A stretch of 60,191 nucleotides of DNA, from NCBI GenBank assembly GCA_020249465.1, contig JADCFP010000051.1:1-60191 (forward strand). The letters are read 5' to 3'. Position numbers and translations under genes: made by a program. Below are positions 17,607-26,779 of this stretch, piece after piece. Position 1 is the stretch's first letter, and every line of letters begins with the position of its first letter. The stretch is from Roseomonas sp. GTDB lineage: Bacteria; Pseudomonadota; Alphaproteobacteria; Acetobacterales; Acetobacteraceae. Below the pieces are notes generated by a model. It saw only the letters and a list, made by a program, of their open reading frames with translations. It was not told where the DNA came from and did not search any database.

Positions 17607-19214
17607 ATGGCGTATGAGGGCATTCGCGCGCGTCGCCCTTTGATCATGGGCCGGCGCGGCGCTGTCGCAAGCAACCATCCGGTCGCAACCGCGGCGGGCA
17701 TGGAGATTCTGCGTGCCGGCGGCAATGCCGCTGATGCGGCGGTGGCGATTGCGATGACGCTCGGCGTGGTGGAACCGCATATGTCGGGGCTGGGTGGTGA
17801 TGGTTTTTACCATGCCTGGAATGCGAAAACCGGCGTCAGCACCACCTATAACGGCACGGCTGCGGCGCCGGCGGCGGCCACCATCGCGCATTATCGCGCG
17901 GCGGGCGGTATTCCGGTGCATGGCGCGCTTTCCATCCAAACGCCCGGCATGGTGGCTGGCATTTCCGCGCTGCATGGCGCGGAAGGCAGCAAACCCTGGG
18001 GCGCGCTATTTGGCCCCGCCATTGAAGCGGCGCGGGATGGTTTTGCCGCCACCCATGCGCTCCGGCATTTCGCAGGCGAAAACCGCGCGCGGCTTTCGCC
18101 CGATGCGCTGAGTGCCGCGTTGTTCCTGCCGGAAGGTAAGCCGCCCGCCTTGGGGAATTTGCTGGTGCAGCCAGCCTTGGCGGCAACCTTGCAGCGTTTG
18201 GCCTCGGCAGGACCCGCGGATTTTTATCAGGGTAGGCTCGCCGCAATGCTGGCAGCTGATCTTGAAAAGGCGGGCGCCCTGGTGCGTACGGCGGATCTCG
18301 CTGCGGTGAAAGCGCTTATCGCGCCTCCCATAGCTGTGCCCTATCGTGGTTTTGAATTGCGTCAGACGCCGCCCAATTCCATGGGCTTCGCCATGGCGCA
18401 AATGGCGCGCATCCTGGATCGCTTTGATCTTGCCGCGCTTGGCTGGGGCAGCGCTGCCTTGATCCATCTGATGGTGGAAGCGAAAAAACGCGCCTTCCTG
18501 GACCGCGAAGCCCATGCGGGCGCGGCGAACCCGCCGCTTGATAAGCTGTTGTCTGCCGAACGCGCCGCGGAACACGCCGCCACCATCACTGATCGCGCGG
18601 CACATTTGCCGGTGCGCCGCGCGCAGGAAACGGACACCACCTATTTCTGCGTAGTGGATCGCGACGGCAATGCGGTATCCGCCATTCAATCCATCAATTC
18701 CGCCTTCGGTTCCGGTGTGACGGGTGCTGAGACCGGCATCCTGTTCAATAACCGCATGAGCTATTGGCATTTGGATGAAGGCCACGCCAATGCGCTGGCC
18801 CCCGGCAAGCGCGTCCGCCACACGATGAATGCGCCCATGCTGATGAAGGGGGGCAAGCCCTGGCTGATCTTCGGCACGCCTGGCGCGGATAATCAGGTGC
18901 AGGTGAATACGCAGGTGCTGGTCGCCTGCGCCGATTTCGGCATGGACCCGCAACAGGCGCTGGAAGCACCGCGCTGGACATCTTCCCAACCCGGCCAGGA
19001 AAGCAATTACCCCCATGGCGGGGAGGATCTGCTGACGATTGAGCGCGGCATGGGTGCAGAGGTGATCAGCGCCCTGGAAGCGCGCGGCCACCGCGTGAAG
19101 ATTATGCCCGATCTGGAAGGCCCGTGCAGTGTGGAGGCCATTCGCGTGCTGGATAATGGCGTGCGCATGGCGGCATCCGATCCGCGACGGGATGGCTGGG
19201 CGGGGGCTTGCTGA
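17607..19214 (+). CDS. Gamma-glutamyltransferase family protein
   Basis: A 535-residue Ntn-hydrolase of the GGT family. The N-terminal part has ASNHPVATAAGMEILRAGGNAADAAVA (about 25-50) and PHMSGLGGDGF. The junction ETDTTYFCVVDRDGNAVS carries the presumed self-cleavage nucleophile Thr344, and GTPGADNQVQVNTQVL is the oxyanion region near the C-terminus. Unlike secreted GGTs it has no signal peptide, so it should work in the cytoplasm on imported gamma-glutamyl compounds or related amides. It is 3 bases after a Bug receptor and 47 bases before the ABC permease genes, which suggests import then cleavage of a small peptide-like substrate. A cephalosporin-acylase-like role is also possible. Confidence 0.85.
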   Translation: MAYEGIRARRPLIMGRRGAVASNHPVATAAGMEILRAGGNAADAAVAIAMTLGVVEPHMSGLGGDGFYHAWNAKTGVSTTYNGTAAAPAAATIAHYRAAGGIPVHGALSIQTPGMVAGISALHGAEGSKPWGALFGPAIEAARDGFAATHALRHFAGENRARLSPDALSAALFLPEGKPPALGNLLVQPALAATLQRLASAGPADFYQGRLAAMLAADLEKAGALVRTADLAAVKALIAPPIAVPYRGFELRQTPPNSMGFAMAQMARILDRFDLAALGWGSAALIHLMVEAKKRAFLDREAHAGAANPPLDKLLSAERAAEHAATITDRAAHLPVRRAQETDTTYFCVVDRDGNAVSAIQSINSAFGSGVTGAETGILFNNRMSYWHLDEGHANALAPGKRVRHTMNAPMLMKGGKPWLIFGTPGADNQVQVNTQVLVACADFGMDPQQALEAPRWTSSQPGQESNYPHGGEDLLTIERGMGAEVISALEARGHRVKIMPDLEGPCSVEAIRVLDNGVRMAASDPRRDGWAGAC

Positions 19215-19261
19215 TGGCCCCCTTGTCGCGCCTGGCCCATCAAGCCTAGGTTGGGTTTGGG

Positions 19262-20179
19262 ATGCTTCATTTTCTAAGACGCCGCTTGACGGTTGCGATT
19301 CTGGTCGCGCTCACGGTGCTGACGTTGAGCTTTCTGCTCACGCGGCTATCGGGTGATCTTGCCATTTCCATCGCCGGGCCGAATGCGACGCAGGAAGATA
19401 TTGAACTGATCCGCCGCGCCTATGGGCTCGATCGGCCGCTTTGGGTGCAGTATTTCGATTGGCTCTGGCGCGCGCTGCAGGGCGATTTTGGCGATAGCTA
19501 TTTCTTCAAGACAAGCGTTGCGCGGCTGATCATGGAACGCATGCCAATCACCATGACGCTTGGGCTTTGCGGCCTGTTCATCGCGCTTTGTGTCGCACTT
19601 CCCTTGGGCATTCTGGCTGCCGTCAAGGAAAATACCTGGGTGGATCGCAGCGTGCTGATGGTGGCGCTGATTGGCCAGGCCATGCCTTCCTTTTGGCTCG
19701 GCCTTACGCTGATGATCGTGCTAGGCCTGAACCTAGGCTGGCTGCCGATCTCGGGCACCGGGTCCTGGCAGCATTACGTCATGCCGTCCATCGTGCTGTC
19801 CTTTTCCGCCATCCCATCGCTGATGCGCCTGACGCGGAGCGGCATGATCGAAGCGCTCTCTTCCGATTACATCCGCACAGCCCGCGCCAAGGGGCTTTCG
19901 CGGTTGTCCATTCTGGTGAAGCACGGGTTTCGCAACGCGGCCATTCCGGTAGTCGCCATTGCTGCCGTGCAGCTTGGCTTCATGCTGGGCGGGTCCATTG
20001 TCATTGAGACGGTCTTCGCGCTGCATGGCGTTGGCTATCTGGCGTGGGAGAGCATCAGCAAGAACGATTTCCCCGTGGTGCAGGCGGTCGTGCTGGTGCT
20101 GGCGCTGATCTATATCGGCCTTACGCTTTTGTCTGATCTGCTGAATGCTGTGCTCGATCCGCGCTTGAGGTCGGCATGA
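19262..20179 (+). CDS. Peptide-type ABC importer, permease (DppB class)
   Basis: A 305-residue permease of the DppB/GsiC class: MLHFLRRRLTVAILVALTVLTLSFLLTRL at the start, then YGLDRPLWVQYFDWLWRALQGDFGDSY, the six-helix core, the coupling loop DYIRTARAKGLSRLSILVKHGFRNA (about 200-224) and IVIETVFALHGVGYLA. It overlaps the next gene by 4 bases (ATGA). The substrate could be di/oligopeptides, glutathione or nickel-type ligands; the adjacent GGT-family gene favours a gamma-glutamyl compound. Confidence 0.92.
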   Translation: MLHFLRRRLTVAILVALTVLTLSFLLTRLSGDLAISIAGPNATQEDIELIRRAYGLDRPLWVQYFDWLWRALQGDFGDSYFFKTSVARLIMERMPITMTLGLCGLFIALCVALPLGILAAVKENTWVDRSVLMVALIGQAMPSFWLGLTLMIVLGLNLGWLPISGTGSWQHYVMPSIVLSFSAIPSLMRLTRSGMIEALSSDYIRTARAKGLSRLSILVKHGFRNAAIPVVAIAAVQLGFMLGGSIVIETVFALHGVGYLAWESISKNDFPVVQAVVLVLALIYIGLTLLSDLLNAVLDPRLRSA

Positions 20180-21051
20180 GCACGGTCTTGCAACCGGCCG
20201 GCGCCAGCAATCGGCGGCGCATCTGGCGCAATGCGGGCGCGATCTTGGGCGTGGGCATTGTCGGCTTCATCACCTTTGTCGCGATATTTGCGCCTTGGCT
20301 GGCGCCCTATGATCCCTTCACCATTGATCTTGGACGACGCGTGATCCCGCCCATGTGGATGGAAGGCGGCACGCCGGCCAATATTCTCGGCACGGATCAA
20401 TTGGGGCGGGATTACCTGTCGCGGCTGATTTATGGCGCGCGGGTGTCCATGATCATTGGTGTCGCGACCATCATCACCTCTGGCATTATTGGCACTTTCC
20501 TGGGCGTCATGGGCGGCTTCTATGGTGGGCGCGTAGATGATGCGGTGGTCTTTGCCATCACCGCGCGGCTTTCCATTCCGGTGGTGCTGGTGGCCTTGGC
20601 TGTGGCGGGGTTTTCGGGGGGCGCCAGCTTCACCATGGTGATCCTGGTGCTCGGGCTATTGCTCTGGGATCGTTTTGCCGTAGTGGCGCGGTCCACCACC
20701 ATGCAAATTCGCAATCTGGATTATGTGGCGGCAGCGCGCTGTGCAGGCTGTTCGCCCATGACCGTGCTGTTCAAGGAAGTGCTGCCCAATATCGCGACCC
20801 ATCTCGCCGTGGTCGCCACGCTTGAAATGGCGCTCGCCATTTTGCTGGAAGCCGCACTTTCCTTTTTGGGTCTTGGCGTGCCACCGCCCGAACCCTCCTG
20901 GGGGCTGATGATTTCTGAAGCCAAGGAATACATGTTTTTCAGCCCCTGGATCATCATGATCCCCGGCATTGCGCTGTTCATCCTTGTGCTCGGCGTCAAT
21001 CTTCTGGGCGATGCCTTACGTGACATGCTGGGCACGGATCTGTCACGATGA
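20176..21051 (+). CDS. Peptide-type ABC importer, permease (DppC class)
   Basis: A 291-residue partner of the previous permease with the OppC-type N-terminal helix, the LAPYDPFTIDLGRRVIPP and LGTDQLGRDYLSRLIYGARVS segments typical of DppC, and the coupling loop NLDYVAAARCAGCSPMTVLFKEVLPN around residue 180. It overlaps both neighbours by 4 bases. Confidence 0.92.
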   Translation: MSTVLQPAGASNRRRIWRNAGAILGVGIVGFITFVAIFAPWLAPYDPFTIDLGRRVIPPMWMEGGTPANILGTDQLGRDYLSRLIYGARVSMIIGVATIITSGIIGTFLGVMGGFYGGRVDDAVVFAITARLSIPVVLVALAVAGFSGGASFTMVILVLGLLLWDRFAVVARSTTMQIRNLDYVAAARCAGCSPMTVLFKEVLPNIATHLAVVATLEMALAILLEAALSFLGLGVPPPEPSWGLMISEAKEYMFFSPWIIMIPGIALFILVLGVNLLGDALRDMLGTDLSR

Positions 21052-22013
21052 GCGCGCTTTTGGAAGTAGACGATCTGCGCGTGACCTTCGGTGGCACGGC
21101 TGCGGTGCGCGGCATTTCGCTGACCGTGGAAAAAGGCGAAACGCATTGCCTGGTGGGCGAAAGCGGCTGTGGCAAATCGGTAACTTCACTTGCGGTGATG
21201 GGCCTGCTCGCCAAAGGCGGCAAGCGCGAAGCGGCACGGCTTTCCTTCGCCGGTGATGACATTCGCGATTACGACGAAAAGCGCATGTCACGCCTGCGTG
21301 GTGATCGCATGGCGATGATTTTCCAGGAACCCATGACCAGCCTGAACCCGGCCTATACGGTGGGTTCGCAAATGACCGAGGTTTTGCGTCGCCATTGCGG
21401 CACGCCGCGCGCGCAAGCCGTGGATCGCGCGGTGGAATTGCTGACGCGGGTTGGCATCACCGCGCCCGGCCTCAGGCTTGGACAATTTCCGCATCAGCTT
21501 TCAGGCGGGCTTCGTCAGCGTGTCATGATTGCCATGGCGCTGATGTGCGATCCGGAATTACTGATTGCCGATGAACCGACCACCGCGCTTGACGTGACGG
21601 TGCAAGCGCAAATCCTGCGCTTGCTGGCCGAACTGCAAAAGGACCTTGGCCTTGGCATTCTGCTGATCACGCATGATCTTGGCATTGTGGCGCGCGTCGC
21701 GGATCGCGTTTCGGTCATGTATGCCGGCGAAGTGGTGGAAAGCGCGCCAACAGCCGAATTGTTTCGCGCGCCGCGCCACCCCTATACGCGCGGCCTGCTT
21801 TCCTGTGTGCCGGTACCGGGCAAGGTGAAGCGTGATGAACCGCTGGGCTCCATCCCCGGTGTGGTGCCGCGCATTCCGCCGGGCTTCACCGGCTGCGCCT
21901 TTAGGGATCGCTGTGGTTTTGCCGAAGCCGCCTGCACAGGCACTATTCCGCGGCGCAATGTTGGGCCCGCGCATGAAATGTTCTGCGTCCTGCCGGAAGG
22001 GGTGCCCGCATGA
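21048..22013 (+). CDS. Peptide-type ABC importer, ATPase (DppD class)
   Basis: A 321-residue ATPase: Walker A GESGCGKS (about 38), the [14 protein letters not shown]-loop region, signature [15 protein letters not shown], Walker [13 protein letters not shown] and the switch ITHDLG. The C-terminal oligopeptide-type extension has Cys residues ([16 protein letters not shown]) that in this class can bind an iron-sulfur cluster. It works as a pair with the next gene, which it overlaps by 4 bases. Confidence 0.92.
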   Translation: MSALLEVDDLRVTFGGTAAVRGISLTVEKGETHCLVGESGCGKSVTSLAVMGLLAKGGKREAARLSFAGDDIRDYDEKRMSRLRGDRMAMIFQEPMTSLNPAYTVGSQMTEVLRRHCGTPRAQAVDRAVELLTRVGITAPGLRLGQFPHQLSGGLRQRVMIAMALMCDPELLIADEPTTALDVTVQAQILRLLAELQKDLGLGILLITHDLGIVARVADRVSVMYAGEVVESAPTAELFRAPRHPYTRGLLSCVPVPGKVKRDEPLGSIPGVVPRIPPGFTGCAFRDRCGFAEAACTGTIPRRNVGPAHEMFCVLPEGVPA

Positions 22014-22963
22014 GCACGCCGGCGATTGAAGTGCGCGGCCTGAGGCGCGAATTCCGCGCAAGCCAAGGGCTTTTCGCCCCGCCGCGCCGTGTGGTGGCGG
22101 TTGATGATGTCAGCTTTTCCGTCCCTGCCGGCAGCGTGCTTGGCGTGGTGGGTGAAAGCGGCTGCGGCAAGACAACGCTGGCCCGCATGATCCTTGGCCT
22201 GATGGAACCCAGCGCCGGTGAGGTTTTGGTGGATGGCAAGCGGCTGGAAGGCATGGATCGCCTTGCGCGCGCAAGGCTGATCCAGCCCGTATTCCAGGAC
22301 CCGTTTTCCTCGCTCAATCCCCGTCGGCGTGTACGCGATATCATTGCCATGCCGCTGGTGGCGCAGGGCAATGTCGCGACCTCGGAAATTGACCGCCGCG
22401 TTGCCGAAAGCCTGGAACGTGTGGGGCTTTCCACCGAACAGGGTACGCGTTTTCCATCGCAATTATCCGGTGGCCAGCGCCAGCGTGTGGCAATCGCGCG
22501 CGCCCTGGTGCTGCGCCCGCGCATCGTGGTTTGCGATGAACCGACCAGCGCCTTGGATGTTTCGGTGCAGGCGCAAATCCTCAATCTGCTGGCGGAATTG
22601 CGGCGCGATCTGGGGCTGACCTATTTGTTCATCAGCCATAATCTTGCGGTAGTCGAACATGTCGCGAGTGAAGTCGCCGTCATGTATCTTGGCCGCATCG
22701 TGGAACGCCGCGAAAGTGGGGCGTTGTTCCGTGACCCGCGCCACCCCTATACCCGCGCCTTGCTGGATAGCGTACTGACGCCTGAACCTGGGCTTGGTGT
22801 GCCCGATGTCGGGCTTGGCGATATCATGCCTGATCCCGCAAATATTCCGCCCGGCTGTCGTTTTCATCCGCGCTGCCCGGCCTGTTTCGCGCCCTGCGCA
22901 ACAACGACGCCGCGCATCACCAGCCTGGAAGATGGGCTGGTGGAATGCCATTTGGCCGGCTGA
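22010..22963 (+). CDS. Peptide-type ABC importer, ATPase (DppF class)
   Basis: A 317-residue ATPase: Walker A GESGCGKTT (about 50), signature [15 protein letters not shown], Walker B IVVCDEPTSALD, and a C-terminal CRFHPRCPACFAPC cysteine group. It is the last gene of the Bug-GGT-permease-ATPase operon. A strong stem-loop follows, shared with the convergent binding protein gene. Confidence 0.92.
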   Translation: MSTPAIEVRGLRREFRASQGLFAPPRRVVAVDDVSFSVPAGSVLGVVGESGCGKTTLARMILGLMEPSAGEVLVDGKRLEGMDRLARARLIQPVFQDPFSSLNPRRRVRDIIAMPLVAQGNVATSEIDRRVAESLERVGLSTEQGTRFPSQLSGGQRQRVAIARALVLRPRIVVCDEPTSALDVSVQAQILNLLAELRRDLGLTYLFISHNLAVVEHVASEVAVMYLGRIVERRESGALFRDPRHPYTRALLDSVLTPEPGLGVPDVGLGDIMPDPANIPPGCRFHPRCPACFAPCATTTPRITSLEDGLVECHLAG

Positions 22964-22972
22964 GCAAAGCAT

Positions 22973-23003
22973 AAAAAACCCCGCTTGGCATGACCGGCGG
23001 GGC
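22973..23003 (-). terminator. Rho-independent terminator between convergent ABC genes
   Basis: CCCCGC (22979-22984) pairs with GCGGGG (22997-23002) and is preceded by AAAAAA (22973-22978). On the minus strand this reads as a GC stem followed by six T, a good terminator for the binding protein gene at 23025. On the plus strand the T-run is weak (CTTTC), so termination there would be poorer. Confidence 0.8.
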
Positions 23004-23024
23004 TTTCGAGCAAGGGCTTCCCCT

Positions 23025-24572
23025 TTATTTCCACTTTGACAAATAGAAGCGCGGCAATTCATCCGCATAGGCCTTGAAGTCCAATTGCCGTTGGAAGGCA
23101 TAGGTGCTGACGTAGGTGTGCAGCGGCACGAAATAGGCCTGCTCAGTGATCCGCTTGATCGCCGCATCATAGGCACGCTTGCGCACCGCCTCATCTGACG
23201 AAGCCCCGCCTTCATTCACCAGGTCAATCACCTGCTGATCGCGCGCGTAATCCTCATTCCCGCCGGCGAACCATTGCGGCAGGAAGGCCGAGACGTCATT
23301 GATCGAAAAACTGCCCCAACTACCCATCGCAAGTGTCAATTCACCGCGCTGGGAGCGTTGGATTTGCGCCGCCACCTGCATCAGGTTCAGGCGCGCGCGA
23401 ATGCCAACGGCTTGCAGGTAATTTTGCACCGCTTCGGACCATTGCCGCGGCTGGACATAGGAAGTGAGCTCCACGTCAAAGCCGTTTGCAAAACCCGCTT
23501 CGGCCAGTAATTGCCGCGCCTTGGCGGGGTTGTATTCATACTGCGTCGCGACATCGCCATTGCAGCCGAATTGTGAAGGGTAGCAAGGCGCTGGCGGCAC
23601 GCGCGACCCACCCGTCACCAGCTTTTCCGCCATCGCCTGCCGATCAATCGCGTGGAAGATCGCCTGGCGCACCTTCAGATGCGTCATAGGATTGCCCGCA
23701 CCCGTCCGGCCAGCAGCATCCATGCCAAGATAGCCGACGCGCATGGTTTCCTGTTGCAGCGCTTGCAGGAAAGGCAGGCGATTCACATTGGCGATATTGT
23801 CTGGATTCATGTTCCAGATCCAATCCACGCGCTGGGCCAGAAGCTCGGTCAATTCTGTCGCGGCATCGGAAAGATAGCGCGCGGTGATGCGCTGAATGGC
23901 CGGACGCCCCTTGGGGCCACCCTGGTAATAGCCATCGAAGCGTTCGTATTCTACGCCGTTTGAGACATCTACCTTGGTGAAACGATAAGGCCCGGTGCTG
24001 ATCGGCATGCGCGAAAAGCCCTCAGGCCCCACGCGTTCGCGGTAAGCCTTGGGCCAGATCGGCGTAACCATCGCCAGATAATCCAGCGCAGCGGGGTTGG
24101 GCCGCTTCATCTTGATGCGCACCGTATTGGCATCAAGCTTTTCCGCGCCTTCAATCCAGGAATAATTCCCTGGCGTTGAAAGCCGCCCGCCCAATTCGGC
24201 GATTCCATTCATGGTATAGACAACGTCATCGGCGCCAAAATCGCTGCCGTCATGAAACTTCACACCGGGCCTGATCTTGAAATCAATCGCCGTATTGCCC
24301 TGCCAGGCCCATTCGGTCGCGAGCGCGGGCACATTGCGGAAGGTGTCGGGGTCACGATGCACCAGCCCATCCATCGCTTGGTGCGCAATGATGATTCCGG
24401 TACGCTGGCTGTTGAAATAGGGGTCAATATTCGGCACGGCATCACGGAAGGCGACCCGCAGCGTATTGGCGCTGCGCTGCGCCATCACCGGCCCAGCGCC
24501 AATACCGCTCAGTGCCAAGCCACCTGCGGCAGCGGCAACACCCTGGCCTAGGCCTCGTCTGCTGATCTTCAT
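23025..24572 (-). CDS. Peptide-type ABC substrate-binding protein (family 5)
   Basis: A 515-residue family-5 binding protein, the likely receptor of the convergent Dpp-type permease. A Tat-like signal (KISRRGLGQGVAAAAGGLALSG) is followed by LRVAFRDAVPNIDPYFNSQRTG and the VKFHDGSDFGADDVVYTMNG motif (about 105) that is the hallmark of this family. NPAKARQLLAEAGFANGF is near residue 355. It is the last of three minus-strand genes, the two upstream ones being Bug receptors. It has GGGAG 10 bases before the ATG. Confidence 0.92.
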   Translation of the reverse strand: MKISRRGLGQGVAAAAGGLALSGIGAGPVMAQRSANTLRVAFRDAVPNIDPYFNSQRTGIIIAHQAMDGLVHRDPDTFRNVPALATEWAWQGNTAIDFKIRPGVKFHDGSDFGADDVVYTMNGIAELGGRLSTPGNYSWIEGAEKLDANTVRIKMKRPNPAALDYLAMVTPIWPKAYRERVGPEGFSRMPISTGPYRFTKVDVSNGVEYERFDGYYQGGPKGRPAIQRITARYLSDAATELTELLAQRVDWIWNMNPDNIANVNRLPFLQALQQETMRVGYLGMDAAGRTGAGNPMTHLKVRQAIFHAIDRQAMAEKLVTGGSRVPPAPCYPSQFGCNGDVATQYEYNPAKARQLLAEAGFANGFDVELTSYVQPRQWSEAVQNYLQAVGIRARLNLMQVAAQIQRSQRGELTLAMGSWGSFSINDVSAFLPQWFAGGNEDYARDQQVIDLVNEGGASSDEAVRKRAYDAAIKRITEQAYFVPLHTYVSTYAFQRQLDFKAYADELPRFYLSKWK

Positions 24573-24642
24573 CCCAATTTCTCCCTGCTGATAAGAACAA
24601 GACTAGAGACAAGGGCGGGGCGCCCGCAAGCGCCCCATGCCA

Positions 24643-25650
24643 TCAATCCACCGTGGCGCCGGAAACCCGCACCACCTCAGCCCATTTGGTAATTTCGCTC
24701 CGGATGAAAGCCTCAAAGGCCTCGGGGCTGGTACCGCCGGCAGGCGTCAGCGCCGGCGGTGCGCCGCCAAGCTCCGCAATGCGCGCCAGATAGCCAGGGT
24801 CGCGCGTGATGGCATCAATCTCTGCCCCCAGCCTTTCAATGATCGGGCGTGGGGTGCGTGCTGGCGCCTGCACGCCGAACCAGGCTGTCGCTTCAAAATC
24901 GCGAATGCCGGCTTCCGCCAGGGTCGGCACATCCGGCAAGGCCACCGCGCGCACATTGCTGGAAACCGCCAAGGCGCGCAGCCGCCCATCGCGGATATGG
25001 CCGATGCAGCTTGGCATATTGTCGCACCCGGATTCGAGCCGCCCTGCCACCACCTCCACCAACATCGGCCCGGCGCCACGGAAGGGCACATGGGTGATAT
25101 CGGTGCCACTACGCAGTTTGAACATTTCCATGGTCATATGCGGCGAACCGCCAGAGCCGCTGCTGCCGTAATTGAGCTTGCCGGGATTGGCCTTGGCGCC
25201 CGCGATCAGGTCAGTCACGGTGCGATAGGGCGAATTGGCCGGCACAAAAATCACATTGGGCACCCGGATCACCAGGCCAACGGCCGCCAAATCCTCGGGC
25301 TTGAAGGTCATGCGCGCACCCCAGAGCGAGTAATTGATCGCGGCGGTGGAGATGGTGCACATCACGAGCGTATAGCCATCGGGTTCTGACCGCGCGACCA
25401 TATCGGCGCCGAGATTTCCCGTGGCACCAGCGCGGTTTTCGACAATCACGGGCTGGCCGATGCGCGCGGCCAAGCGTTCCGCCAGGATGCGCCCGGAGAT
25501 ATCCGTGGTGCCGGCAGGCGGGAAGGGAATAACGAGGCGTAAGGGGCGTGTCGGGAAGGCTTGCGCGCGGGCAATGCTGGGCGCGGCCAGCACGCCGGCC
25601 ATGCCAGCCAGGATGATGCGGCGGCCCAGCAGGGCAGTATTCTCGGTCAT
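24643..25650 (-). CDS. Bug/TctC-type substrate-binding protein
   Basis: This protein has 335 residues from the ATG at 25650 behind AAGGAAAAG; the frame extends 15 codons further up, into the end of the previous gene. The signal peptide is TENTALLGRRIILAGMAGVLAAPSIARA. Family motifs: RPLRLVIPFPPAGTTD, IGQPVIVENRAGATG, NPGKLNYGSSGSGGSPH and VPFRGAGPMLVEVVAG. It is a close tandem paralog of the next gene upstream (10-base gap). The pair may have arisen by duplication and then diverged in ligand. Confidence 0.88.
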   Translation of the reverse strand: MTENTALLGRRIILAGMAGVLAAPSIARAQAFPTRPLRLVIPFPPAGTTDISGRILAERLAARIGQPVIVENRAGATGNLGADMVARSEPDGYTLVMCTISTAAINYSLWGARMTFKPEDLAAVGLVIRVPNVIFVPANSPYRTVTDLIAGAKANPGKLNYGSSGSGGSPHMTMEMFKLRSGTDITHVPFRGAGPMLVEVVAGRLESGCDNMPSCIGHIRDGRLRALAVSSNVRAVALPDVPTLAEAGIRDFEATAWFGVQAPARTPRPIIERLGAEIDAITRDPGYLARIAELGGAPPALTPAGGTSPEAFEAFIRSEITKWAEVVRVSGATVD

Positions 25651-25660
25651 GTTCTTTTCC

Positions 25661-26647
25661 TTATTCCACACGAATATCGGCCTGGCGCACCACATCGGCC
25701 CAGCGCGTTACTTCGGACCGCATGAAGGCAGCGAAGCTTTCCGGGCTTGAGCCTCCATCAGGGGTCAGGCGCGGCGGATCGGCGCCGAAGGCAGCGATGC
25801 GGGCGCGGAAATCGGCTTCCTTGCCGATGGCATCCAATTCGGCACCCAGCCGCGCAATGATCGGGGCCGGGGTGGCGCCGGGCGCCAGTACGCCGAACCA
25901 GGCGGTCGCCTCAAAACCCGGCATGCCCTGTTCGGCAATGGTCGGCACATCGGGCAGCACGGCGCTGCGTTGGGCCCCGGTGACGCCAATGGCGCGGATT
26001 TTACCCTCACGCAGGAAAGTGAGCGCGGAGGGGATATTATCCATGCCAAGTTCGATCCGCTCAGCCACCATTTCGGTCAGCATAGGGGCAGAGCCGCGGA
26101 AGGGCACATGGGTGATCTGGATGCCCTGGGCTAGACGGATTTGTTCAATCACCACATGCGGCGACGTGGCGATGCCGGCGGTGCCGTAATTCAGTGCTCC
26201 GGGCTTGGCTTTGGCTTCCCGCACCATATCCGCGAGTGTGCGGATGGGCATGCGATTGGCCGCCATCAGCACATTCGGTACGCGGCACATCAGGCCGACC
26301 GCTGCCAAATCCTCAGGCTTGAAGGGCATGCGATTGCCGAAAACGGCGAAATTGATCGCCCCTGTGCCGATAGTGGTCAGCAGCAGGGTATGGCCATCCG
26401 GTTCCGCGCGCGCGACGAATTCACCGCCGACATTGCCGGAAGCGCCGGGGCGATTATCCACCACCACCTGCTGGCCCAGCCGGGCGGAAAGACGCTCGGC
26501 AGTCAGTCGCCCAACCAAATCCGTGGTGCCGGCGGGGGTAAAGGGGATGACCAGGCGGATGGGCCGGTTGGAAAGCCCCTGCGCCAAAGCGGGCATCGGC
26601 AGGGCTGCGCCGAGTGAAAGCGCGCCCAGGCTGCGGCGGGTGATCAT
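25661..26647 (-). CDS. Bug/TctC-type substrate-binding protein
   Basis: A 328-residue Bug receptor, first gene of a minus-strand set. The signal peptide is MITRRSLGALSLGAALPMPALAQ. RPIRLVIPFTPAGTTD, NYGTAGIATSPH and VPFRGSAPMLTEMVAE line up with the paralog downstream, including the same MPFKPEDLAAVGLMCRVPNV-type stretch in the middle. No TctA or TctB accompanies the pair; the third gene of the set is an ABC-type family-5 receptor. It is divergent from the NdvA-like exporter gene. Confidence 0.88.
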   Translation of the reverse strand: MITRRSLGALSLGAALPMPALAQGLSNRPIRLVIPFTPAGTTDLVGRLTAERLSARLGQQVVVDNRPGASGNVGGEFVARAEPDGHTLLLTTIGTGAINFAVFGNRMPFKPEDLAAVGLMCRVPNVLMAANRMPIRTLADMVREAKAKPGALNYGTAGIATSPHVVIEQIRLAQGIQITHVPFRGSAPMLTEMVAERIELGMDNIPSALTFLREGKIRAIGVTGAQRSAVLPDVPTIAEQGMPGFEATAWFGVLAPGATPAPIIARLGAELDAIGKEADFRARIAAFGADPPRLTPDGGSSPESFAAFMRSEVTRWADVVRQADIRVE

Positions 26648-26779
26648 GATATTGCCTCCCGGTGGTTCAATTACCAGCCAAAGTGGCCCGTGAACCCTGC
26701 CAGATCAACCCATTTGCCGGGGGCTTTGGCTTCGGCGATTCGCCCCCTATGATGCTTTGGCGTTAAGGACGACGGGGCG

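Noticed and set aside
18006-19091. 361-codon minus-strand open frame opposite the GGT-family gene
   Set aside because: Same kind of shadow; the plus strand holds the conserved GGT motifs.
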